Under the pieces are notes generated by a model, which was not told the origin of the DNA, searched no databases, and saw only the letters and a program-made list of their open reading frames with translations. Below, one piece after another: positions 8,301 through 16,818 of a stretch of DNA of 64,000 nucleotides. The position numbers and the translations under genes were made by a program. Location of the stretch: NCBI GenBank assembly GCA_947495125.1, contig CANLXL010000001.1, positions 930,001 to 994,000 of the forward strand, given 5' to 3'. This DNA comes from an uncultured Flaviramulus sp. (GTDB lineage Bacteria > Bacteroidota > Bacteroidia > Flavobacteriales > Flavobacteriaceae). The stretch's first letter is position 1. The number at the start of each line of letters is the position of its first letter.

Positions 8301-9729
8301 CTACTAATTTAATATCATGCTTTTTTGACAGATCGACCAGAGTTGGATTCACTCTATTTTCGTCTTCCTGATTATGGCGCATCAGTTCAACATATAAATC
8401 ATCTCCGAACACATCTTTCCACCATAGCAAAGCCTCTTCAGCTTGTTTTTCACCTATGTTTAAGACCTTACTTGGAACTTCACCGTATAAATTTCCGGTA
8501 AGCACGATGATATCTTCTTTATAGGTTTCAATAAGTTTCTTATCAATCCGTGGCACATAATAAAACCCATCCACAAAAGCATGTGAAGACAATTTTGCTA
8601 AATTGTGATAGCCATTTTTATTCTTCGCTATTAATACGACCTGATATCCATTATCTTTTCTCGACTTGTCCTGATGATCTTCACATACAAAAAATTCGCA
8701 GCCAAGAATAGGCTTAATAAGCTGTTTTTCAGAAGACTCCCCTTTTTCTTCGGCCTCGGCAATACTGGCTTTTATACCACTATTTTGTTTGTTTACAGCA
8801 TTTATGAAGTGAAAAGCCCCCATCATATTGGCATGATCGGTAAGCGCCACAGCCTGCATATTATTTTCTGCAGCCGCAGCCACAATATCACCCACACTCA
8901 TCGTGGATTGTAATACCGAAAACTGAGAATGATTATGCAAGTGCACAAAATTGGCGTCTTTTAATTCCGAAACATTCTGCTCTAGAATTTCAGAAGAAAT
9001 ATCTACCGACTGTGCCTTTTGAAGGCGTTCATTTATTTTAGCACTCTCCGCTTTAAGATTAATATGTTTTAAACCTATAAGCTGAATTTCATTGGGATTA
9101 ACCTCCTTGAAGTTCGTAAAATAATCGGGTTCAACATCAAGCTGTTCTTGTGTATATTCGCCCAATCGCACCAATTCGAAAAAGCAACGTGTGGTCGCTT
9201 CTACATCGGCTGTTGCATTATGCGCTTCCGCAAAACCTACATTAAATAAATGCTCATGTAATTCAGATAGGGTCGGTAGTTTAAATTTTCCATAACGCCC
9301 ACCGGGAATCTGGCATAGATTTGCGGTATGCTCTGTACAAGTATCTAAAACAGGAAGCTCCTGAAGTGTATTTTCAACACGTTCACGCACAAACTCAGCC
9401 CCCATAATATTAAGATCGAACTTCACATTTTGCCCAACGACAAACTTTGTTTTTCCCAAAGCATCATTAAATTTCTCTAATACTTCAGTTAAAGGGATCC
9501 CTTGCTCCTTTGCTAAATCTGTAGAAATACCGTGTATTTTTTCTGCATCGTAAGGGATGTTAAAACCTTCCGGCTGCACTAAATAGTCCTGACTTTCAAT
9601 ACAGTTACCCATAGCATCATGCAACTGCCATGCAATTTGTATACATCGTGGCCAGTTATCGGTGTCTGTAATCGGTGCATCCCAACGTTTTGGCAAGCCC
9701 GTTGTTTCTGTATCAAAAATTAAATACAT
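5344..9729 (-). CDS. dnaE: DNA polymerase III alpha subunit with fused DnaQ-like exonuclease
   Basis: This 1461-residue protein is the replicative DNA polymerase catalytic subunit. Residues 1-200 are a DEDDh 3'-5' exonuclease: D6-x-E8 (Exo I), D105 (Exo II), H170 and D175 (Exo III) are all present, so proofreading is encoded in the same chain. A PHP domain begins at about 261 (VHLHNHSQFSVLQS). GPGRGSAAGS (648-657) and the catalytic PDIDIDFDD (689-697) mark the C-family palm. A helix-hairpin-helix and OB-fold region (ELVFGGVVTDVQHRVSKQGK) form the C-terminal part. Length and fusion are usual for Flavobacteriia and exceed the roughly 1160 residues of E. coli DnaE. The start follows the fold boundary of the exonuclease. 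Confidence 0.95.
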   Translation of the reverse strand: MYLIFDTETTGLPKRWDAPITDTDNWPRCIQIAWQLHDAMGNCIESQDYLVQPEGFNIPYDAEKIHGISTDLAKEQGIPLTEVLEKFNDALGKTKFVVGQNVKFDLNIMGAEFVRERVENTLQELPVLDTCTEHTANLCQIPGGRYGKFKLPTLSELHEHLFNVGFAEAHNATADVEATTRCFFELVRLGEYTQEQLDVEPDYFTNFKEVNPNEIQLIGLKHINLKAESAKINERLQKAQSVDISSEILEQNVSELKDANFVHLHNHSQFSVLQSTMSVGDIVAAAAENNMQAVALTDHANMMGAFHFINAVNKQNSGIKASIAEAEEKGESSEKQLIKPILGCEFFVCEDHQDKSRKDNGYQVVLIAKNKNGYHNLAKLSSHAFVDGFYYVPRIDKKLIETYKEDIIVLTGNLYGEVPSKVLNIGEKQAEEALLWWKDVFGDDLYVELMRHNQEDENRVNPTLVDLSKKHDIKLVATNNTYYQNKDDANAHDILLCVKDGEKQATPIGRGRGYRYGLPNQEYYFKSAEEMKQLFHDLPEAILNVQEVVDKIEAFQLARDVLLPAFDIPDEFKHEEDLVDGGKRGENAYLRHITFEGAKKRYGEDLSDEVVERLDFELNVIENTGYPGYFLIVEDFIREARNMDVSVGPGRGSAAGSVAAYCLWITNIDPLKYDLLFERFLNPDRISMPDIDIDFDDEGRSRVMDYVIEKYGANQVAQIITYGTMAAKSSIRDTARVLDLPLFDADRIAKLIPNMSKLNKIFGLNEKALSSKFRAEELEKVNELLNISEGDNLEAKTVNTARALEGSVRNTGIHACGVIITPDDITKFVPVSVAKDSDLYVTQFDNSVVESAGLLKMDFLGLKTLTLIKDTVKIVKAKHNIQLDPENFPLDDEETYALFQRGETVGVFQYESPGMQKHLRDLKPTVFEDLIAMNALYRPGPMEYIPSFVRRKHGDEEIEYDLPAMEEYLKETYGITVYQEQVMLLSQKLAGFTKGEADVLRKAMGKKQIAVLDKMKPKFITQASEKGHDAKILEKVWKDWEAFASYAFNKSHSTCYAWIAYQTAYLKAHYPAEYMAAVLSNNMNDIKSVTFFMEECKRMKLNVLGPDVNESYYKFSVNQDNAVRFGMGAIKGVGHGAVMTIVDHRKKDGPYKSIFDLAKRIDLRAANKKAFENLALAGGFDCFGGTHRAQYFYKEGDLTFLEKAIKYAQKHKENENSAQVSLFGEASEVQIAEPEVPPCETWGTMEKLAQEREVVGIYISGHPLDDFKIEMKTFCNATVGMFNNLEPYVNRELVFGGVVTDVQHRVSKQGKGWALFTIEDYTDSYEFRIFGEEYLKFRHFLMQNNFVFVKTYVRDGWVNKDTGKKSDPRLQFNNFQLLHDVLEHYAKKLSIQVNIDDLDQGKIMSLKELLQMHPGNHMLNFLVYDTKEQIKLQMPSRRQKVKVSQELLNELLEQNFRYKLN

Positions 9730-9897
9730 TAAATCGGTTTATGTGTTGATGAGTATATTCGTCTATAGCAAAAACGAAGTGTATAAAAATACATAGAAAA
9801 ATAACGTTGGTAAAGCGAAGTTATAAACAGTTGTAAACAAAAATCCATCTTTATGTTTCGATAAAAATAACTATTTTAGAGACTTAAAACTTTCCTT

Positions 9898-10965
9898 ATG
9901 AAATTTAAAGTATTCTTATTTTCTTTAACCGCAAGCCTATCTTTATATAACTGTGATAATCCGAATGTTCCGATGTATGTAGGAACTTACACGAATGGTG
10001 ATAGCGAGGGGATTTATCAATTTCAGTTTAATACTGAAACTGGAGAACTCAGTCAGAAACAATTGGCTGCCGTTACAGGCAACCCGTCATTTATTACATT
10101 TTCACCCGATAAAAAGTATATCTATGCCGTCGGCGAAGGAAAAACGAGCGCGGTATCTGCCTTTAAGGTTGACCCGGAACAAACTTTAGAATTTATAAAT
10201 ACCGTACCTAGTAACGGTGGCGCGCCTTGTCATATTTCGGTTAATAAAACAGGAGATCGTGCGGTGGTTTCAAATTATAGCGGAGGCACGGTTTCTATAT
10301 ATTCAATTAATGATGATGGATCATTAAACGATGCGGCCCAGATATTTAATCATAATACAGATAGTATTGCGTCGCATGCGCACTCGGCTCAGTTTTTTAA
10401 AAACGATCTGTTTGTTTCAGATTTGGGCAGAAACGCTGTTTATAACTATGTGTTAGATGGTGAAAATTATAAATTGGCGGATTCATCTATAGTTAAAATG
10501 ACTAAAAATGCGGGACCCAGACATTTCGCTTTGACTAAAGACGGACAATACATCTACATTATTAACGAATATGCCAATACGGTAACCTCGGGAAAAAGAA
10601 CGAATGAAGGTTTTACTTTATTAGAAAATATCTCGACTTTAGATGATAATTTTAAAGAAAAAAGTTATTGTGCTGATATTCATTTATCCCAAGACGAACG
10701 TTTTTTATATGGCTCTAACCGTGGTGAAAACTCCATTGTGGTCTTTAAAAGAAATGTAAGTTCCGGTAAACTTGATAAAGTTCAAAACATCAGTGTTCAA
10801 GGGGATTGGCCTAGAAATTTCACTCTAGACCCTAGCGGTAAATTCTTATTGGTAGCCAACCAAAAAAGTCATAATATTTCCGTCTTTAAAATTAATGATG
10901 AAAGTGGTGAACTCAGTTTTTTACATGAGGTCGAGTTAGCTTCACCGGTTTGTCTTTTATTTTAA
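9898..10965 (+). CDS. Lactonase-family beta-propeller (6-phosphogluconolactonase-like), lipoprotein
   Basis: 355 residues with an N-terminal signal and a Cys at position 19 (LYNC-D), so probably lipid-anchored. The mature part reads as a seven-bladed propeller of the lactonase family: MYVGTYTNGDSEGIYQF at the start, repeated blades with 'SPDKKYIYAVGEG', 'DPSGKFLLVANQKSHNISVF', and the usual 'GPRHFALTKDGQYIYIINE' and 'WPRNFTLDPSG' motifs. Family members hydrolyse sugar lactones or related esters, but the exact substrate is not shown by sequence. The gene stands alone between dnaE (divergent) and rpsP. Confidence 0.85.
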   Translation: MKFKVFLFSLTASLSLYNCDNPNVPMYVGTYTNGDSEGIYQFQFNTETGELSQKQLAAVTGNPSFITFSPDKKYIYAVGEGKTSAVSAFKVDPEQTLEFINTVPSNGGAPCHISVNKTGDRAVVSNYSGGTVSIYSINDDGSLNDAAQIFNHNTDSIASHAHSAQFFKNDLFVSDLGRNAVYNYVLDGENYKLADSSIVKMTKNAGPRHFALTKDGQYIYIINEYANTVTSGKRTNEGFTLLENISTLDDNFKEKSYCADIHLSQDERFLYGSNRGENSIVVFKRNVSSGKLDKVQNISVQGDWPRNFTLDPSGKFLLVANQKSHNISVFKINDESGELSFLHEVELASPVCLLF

Positions 10966-11033
10966 GAAGTCTTTAGTTGCAGCCCATTGATTTACAAGCA
11001 CTAAATAATTTGTTTTCCAGTCAAAATAAAGTG

Positions 11034-11062
11034 TTGTGAATTGAAAAAATATAGTATCTTTG
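11034..11062 (+). promoter_or_regulatory. Promoter of rpsP
   Basis: TTG at 11034-11036 and TATCTTTG at 11055-11062 with an 18-base spacer, a near-ideal flavobacterial promoter, as expected for a ribosomal protein gene. The ATG follows 46 bases after the -7 box. Confidence 0.75.
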
Positions 11063-11108
11063 CGCTCTCATTAATAACAGAGGTCGAGAACCTCATTAAT
11101 TAATTATT

Positions 11109-11612
11109 ATGCCAGTAAAGATTAGATTACAAAGACACGGTAAAAAAGGGAAACCTTACTATTGGATTGTTGCAGCAGATGCCCGATCCAAAAGAGATGG
11201 TAAATACTTGGAAAAATTAGGTGCTTACAATCCAAACACAAACCCAGCAACAATTGATTTAAATGTTGATGGTGCTGTAAAATGGTTACAAAATGGTGCA
11301 CAGCCAACCGATACAGCTAAAGCCTTATTATCTTATAAAGGTGCTTTACTAAAAAATCATCTTGCAGGTGGTGTTAGAAAAGGCGCTTTAACTGAAGAGC
11401 AAGCAGAGGAAAAATTCAATGCTTGGTTAGAAGAGAAAACGGCTAAGGTTCAAGCTAAAGCTGACGGATTATCGCAAGCTGAGGCTAAAGCTAAAGCGGA
11501 TGAGCTAGCTGCTGAAAAAGCAGTTAACGAGGCAAGAATTGCCGCTGCAGCTCCTGTTGTTGAAGAAGAAGCTCCGGCTGAAGAAGCTGAAGCATCTAAC
11601 GAAGAAGAATAA
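11109..11612 (+). CDS. rpsP: 30S ribosomal protein S16
   Basis: Residues 1-80 are the S16 fold (VKIRLQRHGKKGKPYYWIVAADARSKRDGKYLEKLGAYNP) that binds 16S rRNA during 30S assembly. The tail after about residue 85 is rich in Ala, Glu and Lys (AAAPVVEEEAPAEEAEASNEEE at the end) and doubles the length to 167 residues. Such tails are common in Bacteroidota S16. The gene has a strong own promoter and is followed by an intrinsic terminator, then by rimM, whose product helps mature the same region of the 30S subunit. Confidence 0.97.
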   Translation: MPVKIRLQRHGKKGKPYYWIVAADARSKRDGKYLEKLGAYNPNTNPATIDLNVDGAVKWLQNGAQPTDTAKALLSYKGALLKNHLAGGVRKGALTEEQAEEKFNAWLEEKTAKVQAKADGLSQAEAKAKADELAAEKAVNEARIAAAAPVVEEEAPAEEAEASNEEE

Positions 11613-11635
11613 AAAACATTATTTTTTATACTTTT

Positions 11636-11666
11636 AAACTCCGATAGTTGCTATCGGAGTTTTTTA
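11636..11666 (+). terminator. Intrinsic terminator between rpsP and rimM
   Basis: ACTCCGATAG (11638-11647), loop TTG, CTATCGGAGT (11651-11660), then TTTTTATTTT. Since rimM and trmN6 follow closely, it may act as an attenuator that lowers their expression compared with rpsP. Confidence 0.85.
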
Positions 11667-11703
11667 TTTTATCAAACTAGTAAAAGTTTGCTAAAAAATT
11701 ATC

Positions 11704-12228
11704 ATGAAGAAAGAAGATTGCTTTTATTTAGGTAAAATTGTAAAAAAATATAGCTTTAAGGGTGAAGTTCTGGCTAAATTAGATACCGATCAGCCAGACA
11801 TTTATGAACATCTGGATGCTGTTTTTTTAGATTTAAGAAACAACTTAGTGCCTTTTTTTGTTGAGCACTCACAACTTCATAAATCGGAATTGCTTCGCAT
11901 TAAGTTTGAAGACGTAGATACAGAATCAGATGCCGATGCCATTATGAAAAGTCATTTATATCTTCCCTTGGATTTGCTGCCAAAACTTGATGGAAATAAG
12001 TTTTACTTTCACGAAGTTATTGGCTTTAATATTAAAGACGTGAATTTTGGAGACGTCGGTATTATTAAAGGTATTAACGATTCGACAGCACAAGCACTTT
12101 TTGAAATTGACAGGGACGGCACCGAGATATTAATTCCTATGAATGATGAATTTATTGAACAGGTTGATCGCGATAATAAAACGATTGTTGTTAACTCGCC
12201 TGAGGGATTGATTGACTTATATTTGTAA
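11704..12228 (+). CDS. rimM: 16S rRNA processing protein RimM
   Basis: 174 residues. The N-terminal RimM barrel is seen as FYLGKIVKKYSFKGEVLAKLDTD, and the C-terminal PRC-barrel as FHEVIGFNIKDVNFGDVGIIKGI...EILIPMNDEFIEQVDRDNKTIVV. RimM binds free 30S subunits through S19 and helps 16S 3'-domain maturation. Placement directly after rpsP is the classic arrangement. A terminator lies in the 91-bp gap, so some transcripts must read through or start inside the gap. Confidence 0.95.
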   Translation: MKKEDCFYLGKIVKKYSFKGEVLAKLDTDQPDIYEHLDAVFLDLRNNLVPFFVEHSQLHKSELLRIKFEDVDTESDADAIMKSHLYLPLDLLPKLDGNKFYFHEVIGFNIKDVNFGDVGIIKGINDSTAQALFEIDRDGTEILIPMNDEFIEQVDRDNKTIVVNSPEGLIDLYL

Positions 12229-12263
12229 AAAACTCCTAAGACTATTGGATTTTGGAATTTATT

Positions 12264-12977
12264 TTGATTAAACCCTTCAAATTCAAACAATTCACAATAA
12301 ACCAGGACCGATGCGCCATGAAAATTGGAACAGATGGTGTCTTACTGGGAGCCTGGACTTCCATTAAAACCAATCCATTTTCTGTTTTAGATATTGGTGC
12401 GGGAACCGGTATTGTTGGACTTATGCTGGCACAGCGTAGTCAAGCACAGCTCATCGATGCCATTGAAATTGATGACGAGGCTTACGAACAATGTGTTGAA
12501 AATTTTGAACAATCACCATGGGGTGACCGCCTATTCTGTTACCATGCTTCACTCGATGAATTCAATGCGGAAATCGAAGACCAATATGATCTTATCGTTT
12601 CTAATCCTCCCTTCTATTCTGAAGATTATAAAACAGAAAACAAACAGCGTGATCTGGCACGTTTTGCCGATGCCATGCCTTTTAACCATTTACTTAAAAG
12701 TGCTTCAAACTTACTTTCTGAAGATGGTGTTTTTTCAGTAATTATTCCGATTAGTGAAGAGTTAAATTTTATTGATCTGGCTTCTAAAGTAAACCTGTAT
12801 CCGAATAAGATATTACGCGTTAAAGGTAATCCGACTTCAGAAGTAAAACGAAGTCTGTTAGCGTTCTCTTTTAACAAAACGGACATAGAAACATCTGAAC
12901 TCATTATTGAAACCGACCGTCATCAATATACACCTGAATATATTGCGCTCACCAAAGAGTTTTATTTAAAAATGTAG
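12264..12977 (+). CDS. trmN6: tRNA1(Val) (adenine(37)-N6)-methyltransferase-like protein
   Basis: A class I SAM methyltransferase of the TrmN6/YfiC family: KFKQFTINQDRCAMKIGTDGVLLGAW at the N-terminus, motif I DIGAGTGIVGL, and NPPF (in IVSNPPFYSEDY), the signature of adenine-N6 methylation. It likely modifies A37 of tRNA1Val. No ATG occurs before the conserved region. TTG at 12264 gives MIKPFKFKQF and fits the family; an in-frame TTG at 12252 would add four residues. It follows rimM by about 35 bases and probably shares its transcript. It ends convergently with the cytochrome/LRR gene 36 bases away. Confidence 0.9.
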   Translation: MIKPFKFKQFTINQDRCAMKIGTDGVLLGAWTSIKTNPFSVLDIGAGTGIVGLMLAQRSQAQLIDAIEIDDEAYEQCVENFEQSPWGDRLFCYHASLDEFNAEIEDQYDLIVSNPPFYSEDYKTENKQRDLARFADAMPFNHLLKSASNLLSEDGVFSVIIPISEELNFIDLASKVNLYPNKILRVKGNPTSEVKRSLLAFSFNKTDIETSELIIETDRHQYTPEYIALTKEFYLKM

Positions 12978-13012
12978 CTCCGAGCACCATATTTTCCTTC
13001 AGGAATGGATAG

Positions 13013-14389
13013 TTATTCTCCGGAAATGATCTTTAATTCAGGTAAGGAGTCTTTGATTTTGGTCATCCCGGCTTCAGTTAGACCCGTCTTCCAAACATAA
13101 AGTTTTTTCAGACCGGATAATTTTTGAAGACTCGCAACACTTGCATCTGTAATCGGATTACCATAGATATTCAGGTGTTCTAAATGTTTTAAGTCTGTCA
13201 GGTATTTTAAGCCCTCATCCGAGATGTTAGCATTGTTTATTCGAAGTGTGGTTAGATTTTTAAACTGACCAATATTTGTCATTAAACTTGTCTCCATGGG
13301 AACATTAGCTAAGTTTAGCCAAGTTACATTTTCTTTCGCATTCAATAAGACATCAAACTTACTTTGACTTATTTGCTCTTTGCTATATGAAGAATAACTC
13401 GCCTCTAACAAGGCACTTTCATTAATAATCGATTTAACCTTAAACCCTGCTGATTGAATAGAATCAATAGTTTTTTCTTCAATTTTTGCCAGATCTAAAC
13501 TTTCTAAGAATGTCTTTTTCAATCCGATACCGACCTCTTGCAAATAATTTTTTATCCTATCCGTAAGATTTAATTCCACCACTTTTTTATCGAAAGCGGC
13601 ACCTTCATCGATCCACCATTGAATTAATACGGTTTCCTCATTGGTCAAAGGAGTTCTTCCTTCGGTTGGCATGAACTCTTTATGATTCGGATCTAATGTG
13701 ATACGCCTGTACAATTCACTCTTTGATGATTCTCCGGCAACGATGACTTCACCATTTTCACCCCCTTTCAAAATACTTTCTTCATCAATTAACAGCAACT
13801 CCCCTTTGGCCTTATCATCATTATGGCACACATTACACTTCGATTCAAAAATAGGATGAATAACATCCTCAAAAACCAACGCAGAGTCTAAAACCGTAAC
13901 ACGTTCTCTAACAGGTTTCATCCCTGCCAAACTTCGGATAGAATTAGGCGCATGCTCCAGTAAATAAGTAGAACCATGTGTTAAGTTTCCGCCATTATGG
14001 CCTGCAACAAACAGTAAAACCACCACGACACTTACCAAAACCGGATAACTCTTCTTCTTCCAGAGAATATCCTTCTTTTTTCTTTTAATCAAAAAAAGCA
14101 AAAACGTTATAAGCGTCATGATAATGGCTGTCCACTTATGAAGATTTAGCGTATCGACATTATACCCACCATCAGACGCTAACATTAATCCTAATATAAT
14201 AGAAACAATTCCTGATATGACACCCAATAGGAACGCATAGGTAATGGCCAGATCTAAATCGACTTTTTTCTTAAAGGAAATAAGTTCGAAGGACACTGCC
14301 AAGATGATAAACCCTATTGGTAAATGCACCAACATGGCATGGAATCTGCCAAAAAATTGAACGATATCTGTTTCTAAAAAAAATGTCAT
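13013..14389 (-). CDS. Membrane protein with c-type cytochrome domain and leucine-rich repeats
   Basis: 458 residues. Residues about 13-135 hold four membrane helices of the DUF2231 kind (FHAMLVHLPIGFIILAVSFEL). Next is a planctomycete-type cytochrome c domain with a single heme site C185-N-V-C-H189 and its partner motif 'FMPTEGRTPLTNEE...IQWWIDEGA'. The C-terminal about 120 residues are leucine-rich repeats (FKNLTTLRINNANISDEGLKYLTDLKHLEHLNIYGNPI). It is the last gene of a four-gene minus-strand operon whose first gene has the same cytochrome type. It probably passes electrons at the membrane during oxidation of an unknown substrate (inference). Confidence 0.85.
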   Translation of the reverse strand: MTFFLETDIVQFFGRFHAMLVHLPIGFIILAVSFELISFKKKVDLDLAITYAFLLGVISGIVSIILGLMLASDGGYNVDTLNLHKWTAIIMTLITFLLFLIKRKKKDILWKKKSYPVLVSVVVVLLFVAGHNGGNLTHGSTYLLEHAPNSIRSLAGMKPVRERVTVLDSALVFEDVIHPIFESKCNVCHNDDKAKGELLLIDEESILKGGENGEVIVAGESSKSELYRRITLDPNHKEFMPTEGRTPLTNEETVLIQWWIDEGAAFDKKVVELNLTDRIKNYLQEVGIGLKKTFLESLDLAKIEEKTIDSIQSAGFKVKSIINESALLEASYSSYSKEQISQSKFDVLLNAKENVTWLNLANVPMETSLMTNIGQFKNLTTLRINNANISDEGLKYLTDLKHLEHLNIYGNPITDASVASLQKLSGLKKLYVWKTGLTEAGMTKIKDSLPELKIISGE

Positions 14390-14416
14390 AGGTCAGTTAT
14401 TATTTGGAACTCATAA

Positions 14417-15325
14417 TTATAAATATCTTTTTTTCCATTGATGCATCATATGTACATTGATTCCCCATTGATCCGACAAAGGTTGTCTTGTATACGGCAT
14501 GGTCCACATGTAGTTGGCCGGTCCAAATTCGGTAGTCATGGTAAGTACTTCACCGGCTTCTTTTTTTCGTTCAACCACCTTATCCCACCAACTAAAATGG
14601 GCATCGACAGCACGCTTCCATTCCGGAGCTCTTGGTTCCGGAACCTGAGCGCCTTCTTCATGACCAATTCTGGAATGAATATGCGACGTTCGATTTAATG
14701 CCTTTGCTACAGCCTCTTTTTGATCTGCCAATAAACTTTCAGCAACAGCACACCAATGCGAAATATCGAGTGTCAGTTTTAACTCGGGAAGGTCATCTAT
14801 AAAATCTTTACAAATATGTGGTGCAAATAAGATACGTCCTCTGTGCGTCTCTTGGTAAACCGGAATACCGAACGATTTAGATTCTTCAATGGCAAACGCC
14901 ATAAGTTGCTTACTTTCCTGAAATGAAAAATAATCTTTGCCGGTGTGGCAATTAATAAAATCCGGCTTTTTTGATATGACGTTTTGTAAATTCTTGACGT
15001 AGGCATTATAATGCTCTTTAAAGCTACTCCCCCAACTTCCTGTTAAGGCTCCAAATCGCAAATCATATTTATCTAGAGCTTCATAAAGCGCTTCTTCATC
15101 AGCTTTAGTATTGGGAAACCAGTCTTCTATTCCGTCGTAACCTTCCTCCTTTGCTGCTTTGCAAAAGGCATCCATAGTTCCCTTAAATCCCCACCTGGTG
15201 GCGTATATTCTAAGATCAAAGCCTGCTTTCGGAGTCATTTTAGCGGGTAATGCCATACTTGTTAAAAATAGTCCTGCACTCCCGGCCGTAGCTGTGCTTA
15301 AAAATTCCCGCCTGGTTTGTTTCAT
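14417..15325 (-). CDS. Tat-exported sugar phosphate isomerase/epimerase-family protein
   Basis: 302 residues. A Tat signal (TRREFLSTATAGSAGLFLTSMALPA) precedes a xylose-isomerase-like TIM barrel: GYDGIEDWFPNTKADEEAL, 'INCHTGKDYFSF', 'VYQETHRGRILF', and 'LKLTLDISHWCAV', where the Glu, Asp, His residues typical of metal binding in this family are visible. The reaction is not known. It sits third in the DUF1553-DUF1501-isomerase-cytochrome operon, with gaps of 16 bases upstream and 27 bases downstream. Extracytoplasmic location agrees with its neighbours. Confidence 0.85.
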   Translation of the reverse strand: MKQTRREFLSTATAGSAGLFLTSMALPAKMTPKAGFDLRIYATRWGFKGTMDAFCKAAKEEGYDGIEDWFPNTKADEEALYEALDKYDLRFGALTGSWGSSFKEHYNAYVKNLQNVISKKPDFINCHTGKDYFSFQESKQLMAFAIEESKSFGIPVYQETHRGRILFAPHICKDFIDDLPELKLTLDISHWCAVAESLLADQKEAVAKALNRTSHIHSRIGHEEGAQVPEPRAPEWKRAVDAHFSWWDKVVERKKEAGEVLTMTTEFGPANYMWTMPYTRQPLSDQWGINVHMMHQWKKRYL

Positions 15326-15341
15326 ATACTATGCTCGTTAT

Positions 15342-16808
15342 TTATACAATTAGATCTTTAATGACACGACCATGAACATCGGTAAGTCTAAAATCTCTTC
15401 CCTGAAAATTATAGGTGAATTTCTCATGATTAATGCCTAACTGATTCAATATGGTTGCTTGTAAATCGTGAATATGCACCTTATCTTTAATACCATAATA
15501 GCCTATTTCATCAGTTTCTCCATAGGAAATTCCTCCTTTAATGCCGCCTCCGGCCATCCAAATGGTATAGGCTTCGGTATGATGATCTCTTCCATAATAT
15601 GGCATGACTACCCCACCTCTATTCTCACGCATTGGTGTTCGCCCAAATTCGCCTCCCCAAACAATCAAGGTGTCGTCTAAAAGTCCGCGTTGCTTTAAAT
15701 CTTTGACTAAAGCCGTCATAGGTTGATCGACTTCTTCGCTTTTTGTTTTTAATCCCTGATCGAGGGAGGTTGCTTTACTATCGCCATGCATGTCCCACCC
15801 CCAGTGGTACAGTTGCACAAAACGCACGCCTTGCTCTACCAGTCTTCTAGCTAATAAACAATTGTTAGCAAATGAAGCCTCCCCGTGCTTCGCACCATAC
15901 ATATCTTTAATATAATCCGGTTCCTTGGAAACATCCATCACTTCCGGAACCGAAATTTGCATTTTAAAGGCCATTTCATATTGCGCAATTCGTGACAACG
16001 TTTCGTCATCATTAAACTCTTTATATTGACTTTCATTAATATCGTTAATCGCTTTTAATGATTTTCTGCGAATATCCCGACTCATACCGTTAGGGTTTGA
16101 CACATATAAAATCGGATCTCCGGAATTACGACATTGCACGCCTTGATACTCTGAAGGCAAGAATCCACTCCCCCAGGCATTTTTACCCGCACTAGGGTTT
16201 TTTCCCCCGGAAACTAAAACCATATATCCAGGTAAATTTTCATTTTCTGACCCCAGCCCATAGGTCACCCATGCTCCCATACTTGGCCTTCCTGATCGTG
16301 CACTTCCTGTCTGTAATAGCAGCTGTGCCGGTGCATGATTAAACTCATCGGTATGCATAGACTTTACAATAGCGACATCATCGACGATTTGACTAAAATG
16401 AGGTAAGGCATCGGAAATATAGGTTCCTGATTGCCCGTATTGCTTAAAGTCAAACTGAGGTCCCAACATTTTAGGGGTTCCCTGAATAAATGCAAATCGC
16501 TTTCCTTCTAATAAGGACTTCGGACAATCTAAGTCATGTAATTTTTTCAACTCAGGTTTATAATCAAAGAGCTCTAACTGAGATGGTGCACCAGCCATAT
16601 GTAAATAGATAACACGTTTTGCCTTTGGTAAAAAGTGTGGTACGTTTTTAGGATCAAAACTAGGATTTGTATTGGTAGCGAATAATTGTTGCGGCCCCAT
16701 TAAGGATGATAACGCAATACCCCCTAAACCTGTAGTACATTGCTTTAAGAAATGTCTTCGGGTTGTAAACTCTAATTTTCTTTTCTGCGATTCGTTATAC
16801 AAATCCAT
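15342..16808 (-). CDS. DUF1501 domain protein (Tat-exported, sulfatase-like fold)
   Basis: 488 residues with a Tat signal (TTRRHFLKQCTTGLGGIALSS). The body matches DUF1501 throughout: YLHMAGAPSQLELFDYKP, LLQTGSARSGRPSMGAWVTYGLG, 'GWDMHGDS', 'IVWGGEFGRTPM' and 'GRDHHTEAYTIWMAGGGIKGG', with the conserved His/Asp residues of the alkaline-phosphatase/sulfatase-like superfamily. No enzyme activity is established for the family. It follows the DUF1553 gene by 10 bases. The DUF1553/DUF1501 pair is abundant in Planctomycetota and recurs in marine Bacteroidota. Confidence 0.9.
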   Translation of the reverse strand: MDLYNESQKRKLEFTTRRHFLKQCTTGLGGIALSSLMGPQQLFATNTNPSFDPKNVPHFLPKAKRVIYLHMAGAPSQLELFDYKPELKKLHDLDCPKSLLEGKRFAFIQGTPKMLGPQFDFKQYGQSGTYISDALPHFSQIVDDVAIVKSMHTDEFNHAPAQLLLQTGSARSGRPSMGAWVTYGLGSENENLPGYMVLVSGGKNPSAGKNAWGSGFLPSEYQGVQCRNSGDPILYVSNPNGMSRDIRRKSLKAINDINESQYKEFNDDETLSRIAQYEMAFKMQISVPEVMDVSKEPDYIKDMYGAKHGEASFANNCLLARRLVEQGVRFVQLYHWGWDMHGDSKATSLDQGLKTKSEEVDQPMTALVKDLKQRGLLDDTLIVWGGEFGRTPMRENRGGVVMPYYGRDHHTEAYTIWMAGGGIKGGISYGETDEIGYYGIKDKVHIHDLQATILNQLGINHEKFTYNFQGRDFRLTDVHGRVIKDLIV

Positions 16809-16818
16809 TTTAAATTGT

